A stretch of 8,903 bases of DNA from Candidatus Bathyarchaeota archaeon (GCA_030626685.1 DAOUTL010000049.1:1-8903), one strand, 5' to 3'. Shown: positions 1 through 6,389, counted from the stretch's first letter. Notes: generated by a model not told the origin, from the sequence alone. Translations and numbers: made by a program.

Positions 1-1645
1 AACCAGTACGAGTTTGCCCCCCGAACCTTATCTTTAAAGTGGTAGAAATAGCAAAGGTTTCGCTAGTTATTAGAGTGTCTCCATAATAAAACTTTATTGT
101 AGTTCCATCAAGCCACATTCTGAGAGGTAAAGAAGAGGGATATCCACTATAAACTAAATTGGTCTTTGTGCCTCCCACCCATTTTGAAGCGTAAAGCTTA
201 CCATCACTTCTACGCCAACCAATACTGTAACGGTTATTATCATCAACATATAAGGTGAGCCAGAGAAAGTCTAGACTATCATGTTCTGCCTGTTCAATCC
301 TAACATCTTTATTGGTGAAATCAAAACTGTTTACACTTTCTAGCCCTCTTCGAAGATAATCCCCGTCTGGAAGTGTTACTTCGATGCGTTGGTTAACTTC
401 TGCTAATGAACCAGCATCACCCCATTCAGCCCATAGTGAAGTATCTAATGAATTATCGTTGAAGTCATCTCCAAGAACTGCAGTAGTTTTGATGTTACTT
501 GTCGTAGTAGCGTCTGGATTCCCGTAGTAAACATAAATCGTAGCTGCGGCTGTGCTTAAGTCGTCTGTAACTTCAACCCAGAAAACAGCATAGTCACCAT
601 CAACTTTTTTCTCCATCCAGTAGTCAAGTTCTGTTGCACCACTATCATCCGTGAATCTTATATCTCCAAAATCTGTTCGACAGTGCCCATTAAGGTAAAC
701 ATCTTCTCCACTATCAACTCCACTACCATAATGAACTACTATCCTCATCTGATAGTTTGTTCCAGCACCAGATGCAGAATTAATCACGTGGCTTTTCCGA
801 TACAGCCAAGTCACATCAAACCATGGGTCAAAAACAATTCCTTCATCAATGTCTAACGCAACCCTTCCACTCGCACCCCAGCCCCCGCTTTTCTGAATCA
901 TAGGTGTGTTAAAGCATAATTTGAAATGTTTCGTTCCATTTTCGGTGTCACTAGTTGGTTTAGAACCGTATGCAGGCAACGTTATAAGTTCCATATTAGC
1001 TTTGAACTCGTTAGCTGTCCGCTTAAAAAATTGCTCTTTGCATTTTTTCCAATCAAGCTTAAATCGTGTTTCATCGTGGTAACCTATAATACCTATGGCT
1101 TCCCAGTAAAACGTAACGTTCCAAACAGTCCCCTTCACTTCCGTGTAGTTTAAGTAGCCTACCACAACTGTGCTGTTTGAAGTTGTAACGCTCGCGTAAT
1201 TAGGTCCAGCGGGAGAGCCTACTGTAACGTTTACAGGTGGAGACAGAGGAGTAATATTCTTTACATCTACAAAGGTATGGTTCATTAGAACAGTGCCGTA
1301 GTCTGGAACTTGCACAACGTAGCTTACGTTTTTCCACTCGTAAAAACCAGATACGCTCAACTGTTCTATGGGGAAAGAAACATTAGAAATGATAGTAGTC
1401 AAGTTTATGGTTCTCTTTTCTATACGCAAGTTTTGGATGGAAATTTCAATGGTAAAAGGCATTTGCGAAATTAAATTCCACGTGACAACTAAATCGTCTT
1501 GCTGTTGAGTGATTGGTTGGAATTGTTTTAAAATTTCATCTTCAGGAGGAATATCTGGTTCTTGAGCCTTCACGTTGTACAGCGGTATAGCCACGTAAGC
1601 TAAAAGTAAAGCAACAATCAGCAAAACAGCCGATGTTTTCTTCAT
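1..1645 (-). CDS. Secreted DUF2341/LamG-like surface protein, partial (3' end beyond window)
   Basis: The frame is open from ATG at 1645 to the left edge: 548 codons and no stop, so the C-terminus is missing. Residues 1-27 form a signal peptide (basic MKKTS, a hydrophobic core, likely cleavage after VKA). Residues 81-238 hold ten N-x-S/T sequons, while residues 240-548 hold none. From about residue 278 the pattern WLYRKSHVI, then DDSGATELDYW, AVFWVEV and TIYVYYGNP matches the DUF2341 family, common in archaeal and bacterial surface proteins. Residues 390-548 (DDFNDNSLDTSLW onward) look like a LamG/concanavalin-type beta-sandwich that often follows DUF2341. The start follows a G-rich SD (GGGGGGTG) and lies 37 bases after the stop of the 608-aa gene, so both are probably co-transcribed. 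The role is inferred as cell or virion surface binding, perhaps to glycans. DUF2341 proteins also occur on archaeal chromosomes, so the domain alone does not prove a virus. Confidence 0.9.
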   Translation of the reverse strand, partial: MKKTSAVLLIVALLLAYVAIPLYNVKAQEPDIPPEDEILKQFQPITQQQDDLVVTWNLISQMPFTIEISIQNLRIEKRTINLTTIISNVSFPIEQLSVSGFYEWKNVSYVVQVPDYGTVLMNHTFVDVKNITPLSPPVNVTVGSPAGPNYASVTTSNSTVVVGYLNYTEVKGTVWNVTFYWEAIGIIGYHDETRFKLDWKKCKEQFFKRTANEFKANMELITLPAYGSKPTSDTENGTKHFKLCFNTPMIQKSGGWGASGRVALDIDEGIVFDPWFDVTWLYRKSHVINSASGAGTNYQMRIVVHYGSGVDSGEDVYLNGHCRTDFGDIRFTDDSGATELDYWMEKKVDGDYAVFWVEVTDDLSTAAATIYVYYGNPDATTTSNIKTTAVLGDDFNDNSLDTSLWAEWGDAGSLAEVNQRIEVTLPDGDYLRRGLESVNSFDFTNKDVRIEQAEHDSLDFLWLTLYVDDNNRYSIGWRRSDGKLYASKWVGGTKTNLVYSGYPSSLPLRMWLDGTTIKFYYGDTLITSETFAISTTLKIRFGGQTRTG

Positions 1646-1682
1646 ATCACACACCCCCCAAAACAAATTACTTGTGAAACAC

Positions 1683-3509
1683 TTATAATTTTCCCCCACG
1701 CAACTTGTTCACAAGCAAGCCTACAACTATAACTGCTAAGCTGATGGCTATGTAAAAATCCCACGGTGGACACGGTGTTGCGGTAAGCAACCAAGCGACC
1801 ACAACCGTGAGTGGGAAACTTATTTTCCACAATTCACGCTTGGCATATAGGTATAAGCTTACAATCGTCAACAACACCATAATAATATAGAAGGTTAAGC
1901 CAAAGCAACGCTCATAAAATGGCTCCTCCACAACTATTTCAGGAGGCTTACGTTTAGCCCCACCCAAAAAATAATGAATAGTTATGTTAGTGTCGCCTGT
2001 AACCTCCAAATCGAAAGTCGCTGAGTAAACATCCACCTCAGGGCTGTGACGTATTCTACAATGGGTAAAAGCGTAAGGCGTAGCATTCACAACTGGAAAG
2101 TTGTCTTTAACGGAAAAAGTGTAGGTGCCAGCTTCAGGAACTTTTATAGTTACTGGTGTAGTGTACTCAACTCCAGCGAACGTGAATTTAACATTTAACT
2201 CAGGTTCAGAAACAACATGAACACTATAGGCTGGAAATAAAACGGCGCATCTTAAGGGGTTAGCTGTGGGGGTTGGCTGTGGGTAGGGGTTAGCTGTTTG
2301 AAACCATAGCCAAATTAACTTTTGACCATCTAAGTCGTAATTGGCATTGCTACAAGTTTCTTGATTGTAGTTTGACTGAACGTTTTCAGATTCGGCGACC
2401 AGCACCGCTTCACTAAAACCTTCTTCTGGGCTCCAAGTTCTATAGTAATAGTTGTGGTAAGGGTCTGACACTTCTTCTGTGTAGAGAATATATATTTTTG
2501 TTGTAGAGGTTGCTGTGAGGCTGAAACCGTTATAAAAGCATGGGGCAGGGGTAATTGGGGTTTCGATTTTGGTTTCCCAAGCCCCAGAAACTCTTCTGCG
2601 GAGAAATATTATTTGGACATCCCCGCTTTGCCAAATCACGCAGATGTTATTGTTTCCATCTGAACAAGCCGCCCAACTTCGGTCGTTACCCATCCAATCG
2701 CCCTCTGAAATCGCTTCTTCTGTTCCAACATTAGTCCCATCAAAAGTTCTGCCAAAGAGGTTGTAATCTTCCCTATGATAATAAATCACATAAACTGAGC
2801 TACTCGAAACTGGAAGCACTGCACAGTTTTTATAGGTTGCCACTGTTTCATGGTAAATCTGCACGGGCAATTCCCATGATTCTATACTGTTTGGCAAAGA
2901 TGACTTGGTGCAGTTAACATGGTAAACATAAGGAGACACTGCTGGATGATAGGTATAAGCTACCCAGAAATATCCATCGGGTGTGTTGGCTAAAGAAACA
3001 AAAACGGGGACTTGACCTAAAACCCCAGCAAACACGGTTTGCCATGAACCCCATGTGATTTTACCGTTAGAAGGTGTACCTTTCTTAATTTTTATGTTGC
3101 CACCGTCTGTTTGATTTAATACTACGTGATAAACATAAGTCCCATCATAAAGAAAATCTGCTTGAAGAGGAAATGCGAGAGCCTCAACTGTCGACCCCCT
3201 ATCAGCGTAAGTGGATACAGGGTTCCCCATTTCAGGTTTATCCCAAGTGAGAAAATCTTTGGATGAATAATAAAAAATGTCCATTGTTGCATTTTCCAGA
3301 GAAAAAACATAAACATAGTTCTCATGGGAAAAGCTTCTTCGAGTTGCTGCACCTCCCACCAAAGGAAAGTTGTAGGCTGCGTCATAAAGGTTGTCGACTG
3401 TGCTTACTGTCAAAGGCGCATGTACCACTGGCAAATTGAAGGCGAATAAAGAGGCTAAAATAAGCATATAAACTGTAAACATGATTGTTTTTTTGTTGCT
3501 TGGCAACAA
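1683..3509 (-). CDS. Membrane-anchored surface protein with beta-propeller-like ectodomain
   Basis: A 608-aa protein. Residues 10-31 are a signal peptide (cleavage likely near VVHA). Residues 40-405 show repeated beta-rich blades rich in W, Y and D with short motifs such as YSSKDFLTWD, DGTYVYHVV, DGYFWVAYTY and NNICVIWQSGD. This resembles a sialidase/BNR-type beta-propeller, although no clean Asp-box or catalytic set is visible. A Pro/Thr linker follows (406-418), then a small beta domain (430-515) and three hydrophobic segments (about 536-556, 562-578, 584-601), leaving the ectodomain outside the cell. The longest frame starts at TTG 3509 behind a weak GGGAAC. ATG 3482 (MFTVYMLIL) also keeps a complete signal peptide and may be the true start. 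The gene heads a leftward pair with the partial DUF2341 gene. A virion spike or adhesin role is inferred; a cellular surface protein is equally possible. Confidence 0.88.
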   Translation of the reverse strand: MLPSNKKTIMFTVYMLILASLFAFNLPVVHAPLTVSTVDNLYDAAYNFPLVGGAATRRSFSHENYVYVFSLENATMDIFYYSSKDFLTWDKPEMGNPVSTYADRGSTVEALAFPLQADFLYDGTYVYHVVLNQTDGGNIKIKKGTPSNGKITWGSWQTVFAGVLGQVPVFVSLANTPDGYFWVAYTYHPAVSPYVYHVNCTKSSLPNSIESWELPVQIYHETVATYKNCAVLPVSSSSVYVIYYHREDYNLFGRTFDGTNVGTEEAISEGDWMGNDRSWAACSDGNNNICVIWQSGDVQIIFLRRRVSGAWETKIETPITPAPCFYNGFSLTATSTTKIYILYTEEVSDPYHNYYYRTWSPEEGFSEAVLVAESENVQSNYNQETCSNANYDLDGQKLIWLWFQTANPYPQPTPTANPLRCAVLFPAYSVHVVSEPELNVKFTFAGVEYTTPVTIKVPEAGTYTFSVKDNFPVVNATPYAFTHCRIRHSPEVDVYSATFDLEVTGDTNITIHYFLGGAKRKPPEIVVEEPFYERCFGLTFYIIMVLLTIVSLYLYAKRELWKISFPLTVVVAWLLTATPCPPWDFYIAISLAVIVVGLLVNKLRGGKL

Positions 3510-3510
3510 A
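3492..3510. repeat. Perfect inverted repeat over the 608-aa gene's start
   Basis: TTTGTTGC at 3492-3499 and GCAACAAA at 3503-3510 are perfect reverse complements separated by three bases. The repeat contains the TTG codons proposed as the start of the surface gene. In mRNA it would form an 8-bp hairpin that hides that start, either as translational control or as a hint that translation begins at ATG 3482. A protein-binding site on DNA is the alternative. Confidence 0.6.
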
Positions 3511-3550
3511 GTTCCCTTGTTTTTATTTGTTTGACGTGAATAAATGGTTT

Positions 3551-3572
3551 TGTAAAAATTTTTTATATAGCT
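3551..3572. promoter_or_regulatory. Divergent archaeal promoter region with shared AT-rich core
   Basis: The 81 bases between the divergent starts at 3509 and 3591 hold one TATA-like core that reads both ways: TTTTTATATAG on the plus strand and CTATATAAAAAA on the minus strand (about 3558-3570). Rightward, it lies 21-30 bases before ATG 3591, so a normal archaeal TATA-to-start distance would place transcription at or next to the ATG. Leftward, it gives a leader of about 30 bases before 3509. No other strong TATA is seen in the gap. Which direction really uses it is inferred. Confidence 0.55.
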
Positions 3573-3590
3573 TATCTTTAGGATATATGT

Positions 3591-3761
3591 ATGCAGAAAA
3601 GGCTTGATTTATTCAGCGAACCTGAAAAGGTTAAAAATGTTTATGTCACTATTAAGGATACGTTTGAAAAGTTTTGCAGAGGGTGTTCAGAGCTTGTTAA
3701 ATATGAAGAAAAGGGACATTGGGTTAGAGTGTCTTGCAAGTCTGAAAAATGTGTTAAGTAA
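3591..3761 (+). CDS. Small Cys4 zinc-finger-like protein (56 aa)
   Basis: ATG 3591 opens a 56-aa frame (MQKRLDLFSEPEKVKNVYV...) ending in TAA. Two Cys pairs, C29-x2-C32 and C49-x4-C54, are separated by a short, basic and aromatic segment, as in a small zinc-binding fold; there are no further domains. The composition (alternating charged and hydrophobic residues) is far more protein-like than the competing frame from TTG 3604 across the same bases. There is no clear SD, but a TATA-like core lies 21-30 bases upstream, suggesting a leaderless message. Its end overlaps the exonuclease-like gene by about 11 bases if that gene starts at GTG 3751, implying translational coupling. The function is unknown; nucleic-acid binding in support of the downstream protein is a guess from context. 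Confidence 0.72.
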   Translation: MQKRLDLFSEPEKVKNVYVTIKDTFEKFCRGCSELVKYEEKGHWVRVSCKSEKCVK

Positions 3762-4413
3762 ATGTGGGTTTTGGAATGTTTTTAACGGTTTAAAAGTTGA
3801 TTACTCAAAACCTTATGTTAGGATTAGTTGGAAGCTGCCCTTCGCCATTAGTAAGGGCGTTGTGGTTGACTGTGAAACAACTGGTTTACCTATCAAACGT
3901 TTGGAGGTGAATGGAGGGATTGTTGAGGAACGTGGTGATGTCCACATGGTCAGCTTCAGCTTTATGGAACAGAACATGCTATACTGCTATGGTCTTTGGA
4001 ATCCTCATGCTTGGAAACAGTTTGAACAGATATGCCGTAATCTGTTGAAAAATAAGAAGCCTTTATACGCCTACACTTGCAGTTTCGAAGAACTTTTCTT
4101 GGGTTTTAAATATAACTGGATAGATTGCTTGGAGTATGGTGAAGGCTACTCTGAATGGTATGATGAATATTACGTGTACCGCAAATCTCTGGTTTCAGCA
4201 GCCTACAGTTATGGGTTACGCATACACTTCTACGATGTTAATGGAAGCCAAATCCCTAACATGTGGAAAAGATATGTTCAACACGCAAATTTTAAATGCT
4301 TATGGGAAATAATGTATCATAATAGCGTAGATGTAATCCGCTTAGGCTGGATAGTGTGGAGAAAAGAGAACAGAGCGGAGGATAACACTGTTACTCTGTT
4401 TCAAACGTGCTAA
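3751..4413 (+). CDS. RNase H-fold / DEDD 3'-5' exonuclease-like protein
   Basis: About 220 aa from GTG 3751. VVVDCETTGLP places D40 and E42 in the DxE motif of DEDD exonucleases, followed by the beta strand HMVSFSF. AYTCSFEELFL (108-117) sits where the second motif is expected, with E113 in the usual Asp position. YHNSVDVIRL (189-198) resembles the third motif and supplies D194, but the Tyr-to-Asp spacing is Y-x4-D rather than Y-x3-D. This most resembles the RNase_H_2/YprB-like group of metal-dependent nucleases, and activity may be altered. The frame is open further upstream to TTG 3604, but those bases encode the 56-aa Cys4 protein in another frame, so a start at or near GTG 3751 is preferred. 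No convincing SD is seen; coupling to the upstream gene would explain that. It may act in nucleic-acid degradation or processing. Confidence 0.72.
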   Translation: MLSKCGFWNVFNGLKVDYSKPYVRISWKLPFAISKGVVVDCETTGLPIKRLEVNGGIVEERGDVHMVSFSFMEQNMLYCYGLWNPHAWKQFEQICRNLLKNKKPLYAYTCSFEELFLGFKYNWIDCLEYGEGYSEWYDEYYVYRKSLVSAAYSYGLRIHFYDVNGSQIPNMWKRYVQHANFKCLWEIMYHNSVDVIRLGWIVWRKENRAEDNTVTLFQTC

Positions 4414-4417
4414 TATA

Positions 4418-4460
4418 TGAACTGAAGCCCTTGAAAATGGGACTTTACACTAACAGTTCA
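4418..4460. repeat. Nested inverted repeat (possible RNA stem)
   Basis: TGAACTG at 4418-4424 pairs perfectly with CAGTTCA at 4454-4460, and inside it CCC (4428-4430) can pair with GGG (4439-4441). The outer stem is 7 bp. It lies just past the stop of the rightward exonuclease-like gene, so it may be part of that 3' end or of a separate RNA. No T-run follows, arguing against a simple terminator. Confidence 0.45.
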
Positions 4461-4474
4461 GAAACGGGAAGGAA

Positions 4475-4495
4475 GCAAGGAAATTCTTTCCTTGC
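4475..4495. repeat. Perfect 9-bp hairpin
   Basis: GCAAGGAAA (4475-4483) and TTTCCTTGC (4487-4495) are perfect reverse complements around a TTC loop. GTTC at 4456-4459 and GAAC at 4497-4500 can close a further stem around it. It is the strongest short hairpin noticed in the convergent gap. Possible roles are a transcript 3' end, a processing site or a protein-binding site; the sequence does not decide among them. Confidence 0.6.
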
Positions 4496-4525
4496 GGAAC
4501 ACAAAAATAAGCCATTAATTCAACG

Positions 4526-4551
4526 AGGGAAAAAATAAAACCCTTTAAAAA
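4526..4551 (-). terminator. T-rich terminator of the leftward cluster (candidate)
   Basis: On the minus strand, right after the last small frame, come TTTTTAAAGGG, TTTTATTTTTT and CCCT. Archaeal termination commonly uses such oligo-T tracts; the AGGG...CCCT pair (4526-4544) could add a weak stem. It fits the end of a leftward unit, as no minus-strand gene follows for a kilobase. Confidence 0.4.
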
Positions 4552-4653
4552 TTAACAGTAAACCAAAAAATCAGATGGTCGAAGAAGACACTCTGTTCTC
4601 TCTCCAAAAATTGAACCCACCAGACACACCACTTTATCTCTAATTTCTTTCAT
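4552..4653 (-). CDS. Tentative 33-aa peptide
   Basis: ATG 4653 opens a 33-codon frame (MKEIRDKVVCLVGSIFGE...) ending in TAA. It is preceded by GGGCTGAAAAGTA, a variant of the GGCTGAAAAA leader before other starts in this cluster, which is the main argument for translation. The gap to the 67-aa zinc ribbon is 15 bases. No domain is recognised; three Cys are scattered. It could be a chance frame in the 3' trailer. Confidence 0.35.
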   Translation of the reverse strand: MKEIRDKVVCLVGSIFGERTECLLRPSDFLVYC

Positions 4654-4668
4654 TACTTTTCAGCCCAA

Positions 4669-4872
4669 TTATCCATGTTTTTCAGCCTTCTTTACGTCTT
4701 TAATCCTACCGAGCTTATCGTGAATAACAATAACATCAACTTTCTTACATCCACATTTAGGACAACCCTTAGACCATACTTCCCAAGGCATCTTGGTTGG
4801 TTTTGCGGGGTCATATGGTATAGATTCAGTGTAGCCACATTTGACACATTCTATTAATTGAACAAGACTCAT
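4669..4872 (-). CDS. Zinc-ribbon protein (67 aa)
   Basis: ATG 4872 gives 67 aa. IECVKCGYTE (C9, C12) and KGCPKCGCKK (C37, C40, with an extra C42) form two zinc knuckles 24 residues apart, a typical zinc ribbon. A Pro/Trp-containing loop (PAKPTKMPWEVW) lies between them, and the C-terminus is basic. There is no catalytic domain, so nucleic-acid or protein binding is likely. The start follows GAAGAGGCTGAAAAACA, with GAGG as the SD, 51 bases after the stop of the metalloprotease gene; the two are probably in one transcript. The overlapping plus-strand frame at 4675-4857 is a shadow. Confidence 0.8.
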   Translation of the reverse strand: MSLVQLIECVKCGYTESIPYDPAKPTKMPWEVWSKGCPKCGCKKVDVIVIHDKLGRIKDVKKAEKHG

Positions 4873-4923
4873 TGTTTTTCAGCCTCTTCTTTTTGCTGTG
4901 GGCTGATATGATAGTTATAGTTT

Positions 4924-5895
4924 TCACCAGCCTACTGGTTCAAGTTGAAATTGCACATTGAAGAGCAGTTGTTTCAAGTAGTATGGTTTAGTGAAGAATA
5001 TTGGTACTGGAGTCAAAGGATAGGTTCTGTATGTCGTCAATTCATTTTTACAATTTGTGCAATAATGATATGTTGGAGCATCTGTTTCTCGCATAATGCA
5101 ATAGTTATCGCAATGTTGCAGATGGAATTGATGTCCGAGTTCGTGAACCATTGTTTTAAACATGTCTTTTGCTGATACTTGAAATGCTCTCAACCAAAAT
5201 ATGCTGATTCCTTTGTAAACGGTTTGTTGTTGAGTGAAGACTGCTAACAACTCCATGTTTTCATCGTTGTTTTCCTCATGGTAAGTTATGTTCCATTTCC
5301 AGCCTATCTCTTCAATTGCTTCATTAAGAATGTCCCAGTTGTAGTTTATATCGTCTCTATCATCAAATGTTAACCAGTAATGCCAATGCAACTCGATTCG
5401 AAGTTCCTCTTGGAAATACTCAGTTATTACAGCCATGTCATCTTCAGCAACTCTCTTAGAAGGTTTTGGAACCCAAATGATAGGTCCAATACCAGCTTTG
5501 CTAGGCACTAATATTGTTCCTGTGTCAAACTCTTCATCACAACAACACAGTATGTCGATGTGAATTACTTCAGGGGTAGCAAATGCTCGTGGAACAACCA
5601 GAATGCTTAAGGCAATGATTGCTCCCAAAAAGAAAGCTGCCAGTTTTGTTAAGTCAGACTTGTCAACAACTAATGGTGGAATCGCCAGATAACATAATGC
5701 GAGGGCAATACTAAACAGAACGCATAGTTTTCCAAACGATGATTCAAAGAATGGGTAGGGGTCACCAGTTAGCGGATTTTGCATTTCAGCTTCTTTCCAT
5801 GCATTATAGGCTTCTAAGCTTTGCATTAAAGTCACAGCGTATATTATTGATATTGTCAGTAATGCCAGAAACGCTATCTTAACCTTTTTTTTCAT
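4924..5895 (-). CDS. Membrane-anchored archaemetzincin-like zinc metalloprotease
   Basis: A 323-aa protein. Hydrophobic segments lie at about 7-25, 56-76 and 85-103, followed by a long hydrophilic domain probably outside the membrane. HELGHQFHLQHC (251-262) supplies the three zinc ligands H251, H255 and H261 and the catalytic E252. CIM (C266, M268) and CTNC (C279-C282) follow. The archaemetzincin signature is HExxHxxGxxHC-x4-CxM-x17-CxxC. Here the Gly is a His (H258), the first Cys gap is three residues, and only ten residues lie between Met and CxxC, so this is a divergent relative. Classical archaemetzincins are usually short and without membrane segments, so the three-helix N-terminus is unusual. 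A near-perfect SD (AGGAGG, 5904-5909) lies eight bases before the ATG; the start overlaps the 49-aa gene by 17 bases. It might process surface or envelope proteins; activity is inferred from the motif only. Confidence 0.85.
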   Translation of the reverse strand: MKKKVKIAFLALLTISIIYAVTLMQSLEAYNAWKEAEMQNPLTGDPYPFFESSFGKLCVLFSIALALCYLAIPPLVVDKSDLTKLAAFFLGAIIALSILVVPRAFATPEVIHIDILCCCDEEFDTGTILVPSKAGIGPIIWVPKPSKRVAEDDMAVITEYFQEELRIELHWHYWLTFDDRDDINYNWDILNEAIEEIGWKWNITYHEENNDENMELLAVFTQQQTVYKGISIFWLRAFQVSAKDMFKTMVHELGHQFHLQHCDNYCIMRETDAPTYHYCTNCKNELTTYRTYPLTPVPIFFTKPYYLKQLLFNVQFQLEPVGW

Positions 5896-6028
5896 GTTTT
5901 TTTCCTCCTTTTAAGTTGATGTTCAAGGCAGACGCTAACTCATCAATTGTCCTTCTCAAACCATTAGGGTTTTTGCCTGAAGCCCAAGCGAGAACCTTTA
6001 AAAGCTCATAATCCCATTTGCGTCCCAT
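5879..6028 (-). CDS. Small 49-aa hypothetical protein
   Basis: ATG 6028 opens a 49-aa frame (MGRKWDYELLKVLAWASG...) ending in TAA. It overlaps the end of the helix-turn-helix gene by 23 bases and the start of the protease gene by 17, filling what would otherwise be a 110-base gap. The middle (LRRTIDELASALNIN) reads like an amphipathic helix pair, perhaps a tiny DNA- or protein-binding fold, and the tail is Lys-rich. A GAGG lies 11 bases upstream and a closer GGAG one base before the ATG, so initiation may depend on coupling. No family is recognised. The protein-like composition and its tight fit between neighbours support it. Confidence 0.6.
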   Translation of the reverse strand: MGRKWDYELLKVLAWASGKNPNGLRRTIDELASALNINLKGGKKHEKKG

Positions 6029-6347
6029 ACTCCGCCCATTCCTCTTCTTCTTCCTCTATTTTTTCAAATCTTGCGGGCATAAGCATTCTCTTTATGTATT
6101 CGCTTCTTTTCTCAATTGCTAAAATGTTGTTCACATACCAGCGGTATCTTCTACGTCTCTGTCTTATTCTGTGAAGCCAACCGTTTAAAGCCCCGATGGT
6201 CATACCAAGCTCCCGTGCCACCTGTTTTTTTGGTTCACGCTCAAGTTTAAGTAGCAAATTTATGTCTCTTGCACCAATTTTCCATGGTGCGTTTGAAAAT
6301 TCCTCTTGTTTTATTTGTTTTTTACGAATATTCTTACGTTTGTTCAT
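6006..6347 (-). CDS. Helix-turn-helix DNA-binding protein (113 aa)
   Basis: ATG 6347 is chosen over the longer TTG 6368 because GAGGA lies eight bases before it. Residues 1-15 are very basic. Residues 28-62 (DINLLLKLEREPKKQVARELGMTIGALNG... positions) form a sigma-70/LuxR-like helix-turn-helix, with VARELGMTIGALNGWL as the turn and recognition helix. A basic RQRRRRYRW stretch follows, then a helical region (74-92) and an acidic tail (EKIEEEEEEW, 95-104). It is probably a transcription regulator or a DNA-organising protein. Its own likely TATA lies in the 98-base gap upstream, so it starts a second leftward unit that includes the metalloprotease. Targets are unknown. Confidence 0.78.
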   Translation of the reverse strand: MNKRKNIRKKQIKQEEFSNAPWKIGARDINLLLKLEREPKKQVARELGMTIGALNGWLHRIRQRRRRYRWYVNNILAIEKRSEYIKRMLMPARFEKIEEEEEEWAEYGTQMGL

Positions 6348-6376
6348 ATCTTTATCCTCAAAAAACAAATACTCTT

Positions 6377-6389
6377 CTTAAATAATAAA
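6377..6389 (-). promoter_or_regulatory. TATA-like promoter of the HTH-metalloprotease unit
   Basis: On the minus strand, CGAAAACTA is followed by TTTATTATTTAAG at 6389-6377. It lies in the only sizeable gap (6369-6445) of the leftward cluster. A start about 25 bases further would give a leader of roughly 13 bases containing GAGGA, next to ATG 6347. The TATA match is moderate. Confidence 0.45.

Larger units (their letters stand above)
4414..4551. other. Non-coding convergent gap with structured segment
   Basis: Between the converging exonuclease-like gene and the leftward cluster no convincing gene is seen; the only frame noted, a 21-codon minus-strand ORF near 4512, crosses the hairpin and lacks support. 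The stretch contains nested inverted repeats at 4418-4460, a perfect 9-bp hairpin at 4475-4495 and a T-rich tract on the minus strand. It could hold 3' ends of both transcripts or a small structured RNA. Confidence 0.6.

Noticed and set aside
926..1153. Plus-strand 75-aa frame
   Set aside because: It lies opposite the long minus-strand surface gene, has no SD and a composition unlike the neighbouring proteins; it is a shadow.
3604..3750. N-terminal extension of the exonuclease-like protein from TTG 3604
   Set aside because: The same bases encode the Cys4 protein from ATG 3591, and the extension's composition is not protein-like (repeated basic/hydrophobic runs without pattern).
4414..4551. 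tRNA gene or transposon end with an omega-RNA-like element
   Set aside because: No T-loop consensus, acceptor pairing or CCA-like end is seen, and the neighbouring gene is not a TnpB or transposase.
4657..4680. Seven-codon frame MDNWAEK between the 67-aa and 33-aa frames
   Set aside because: It begins after a GGCTGAAAAAC leader, but its length and overlap with the zinc-ribbon stop give no real support.
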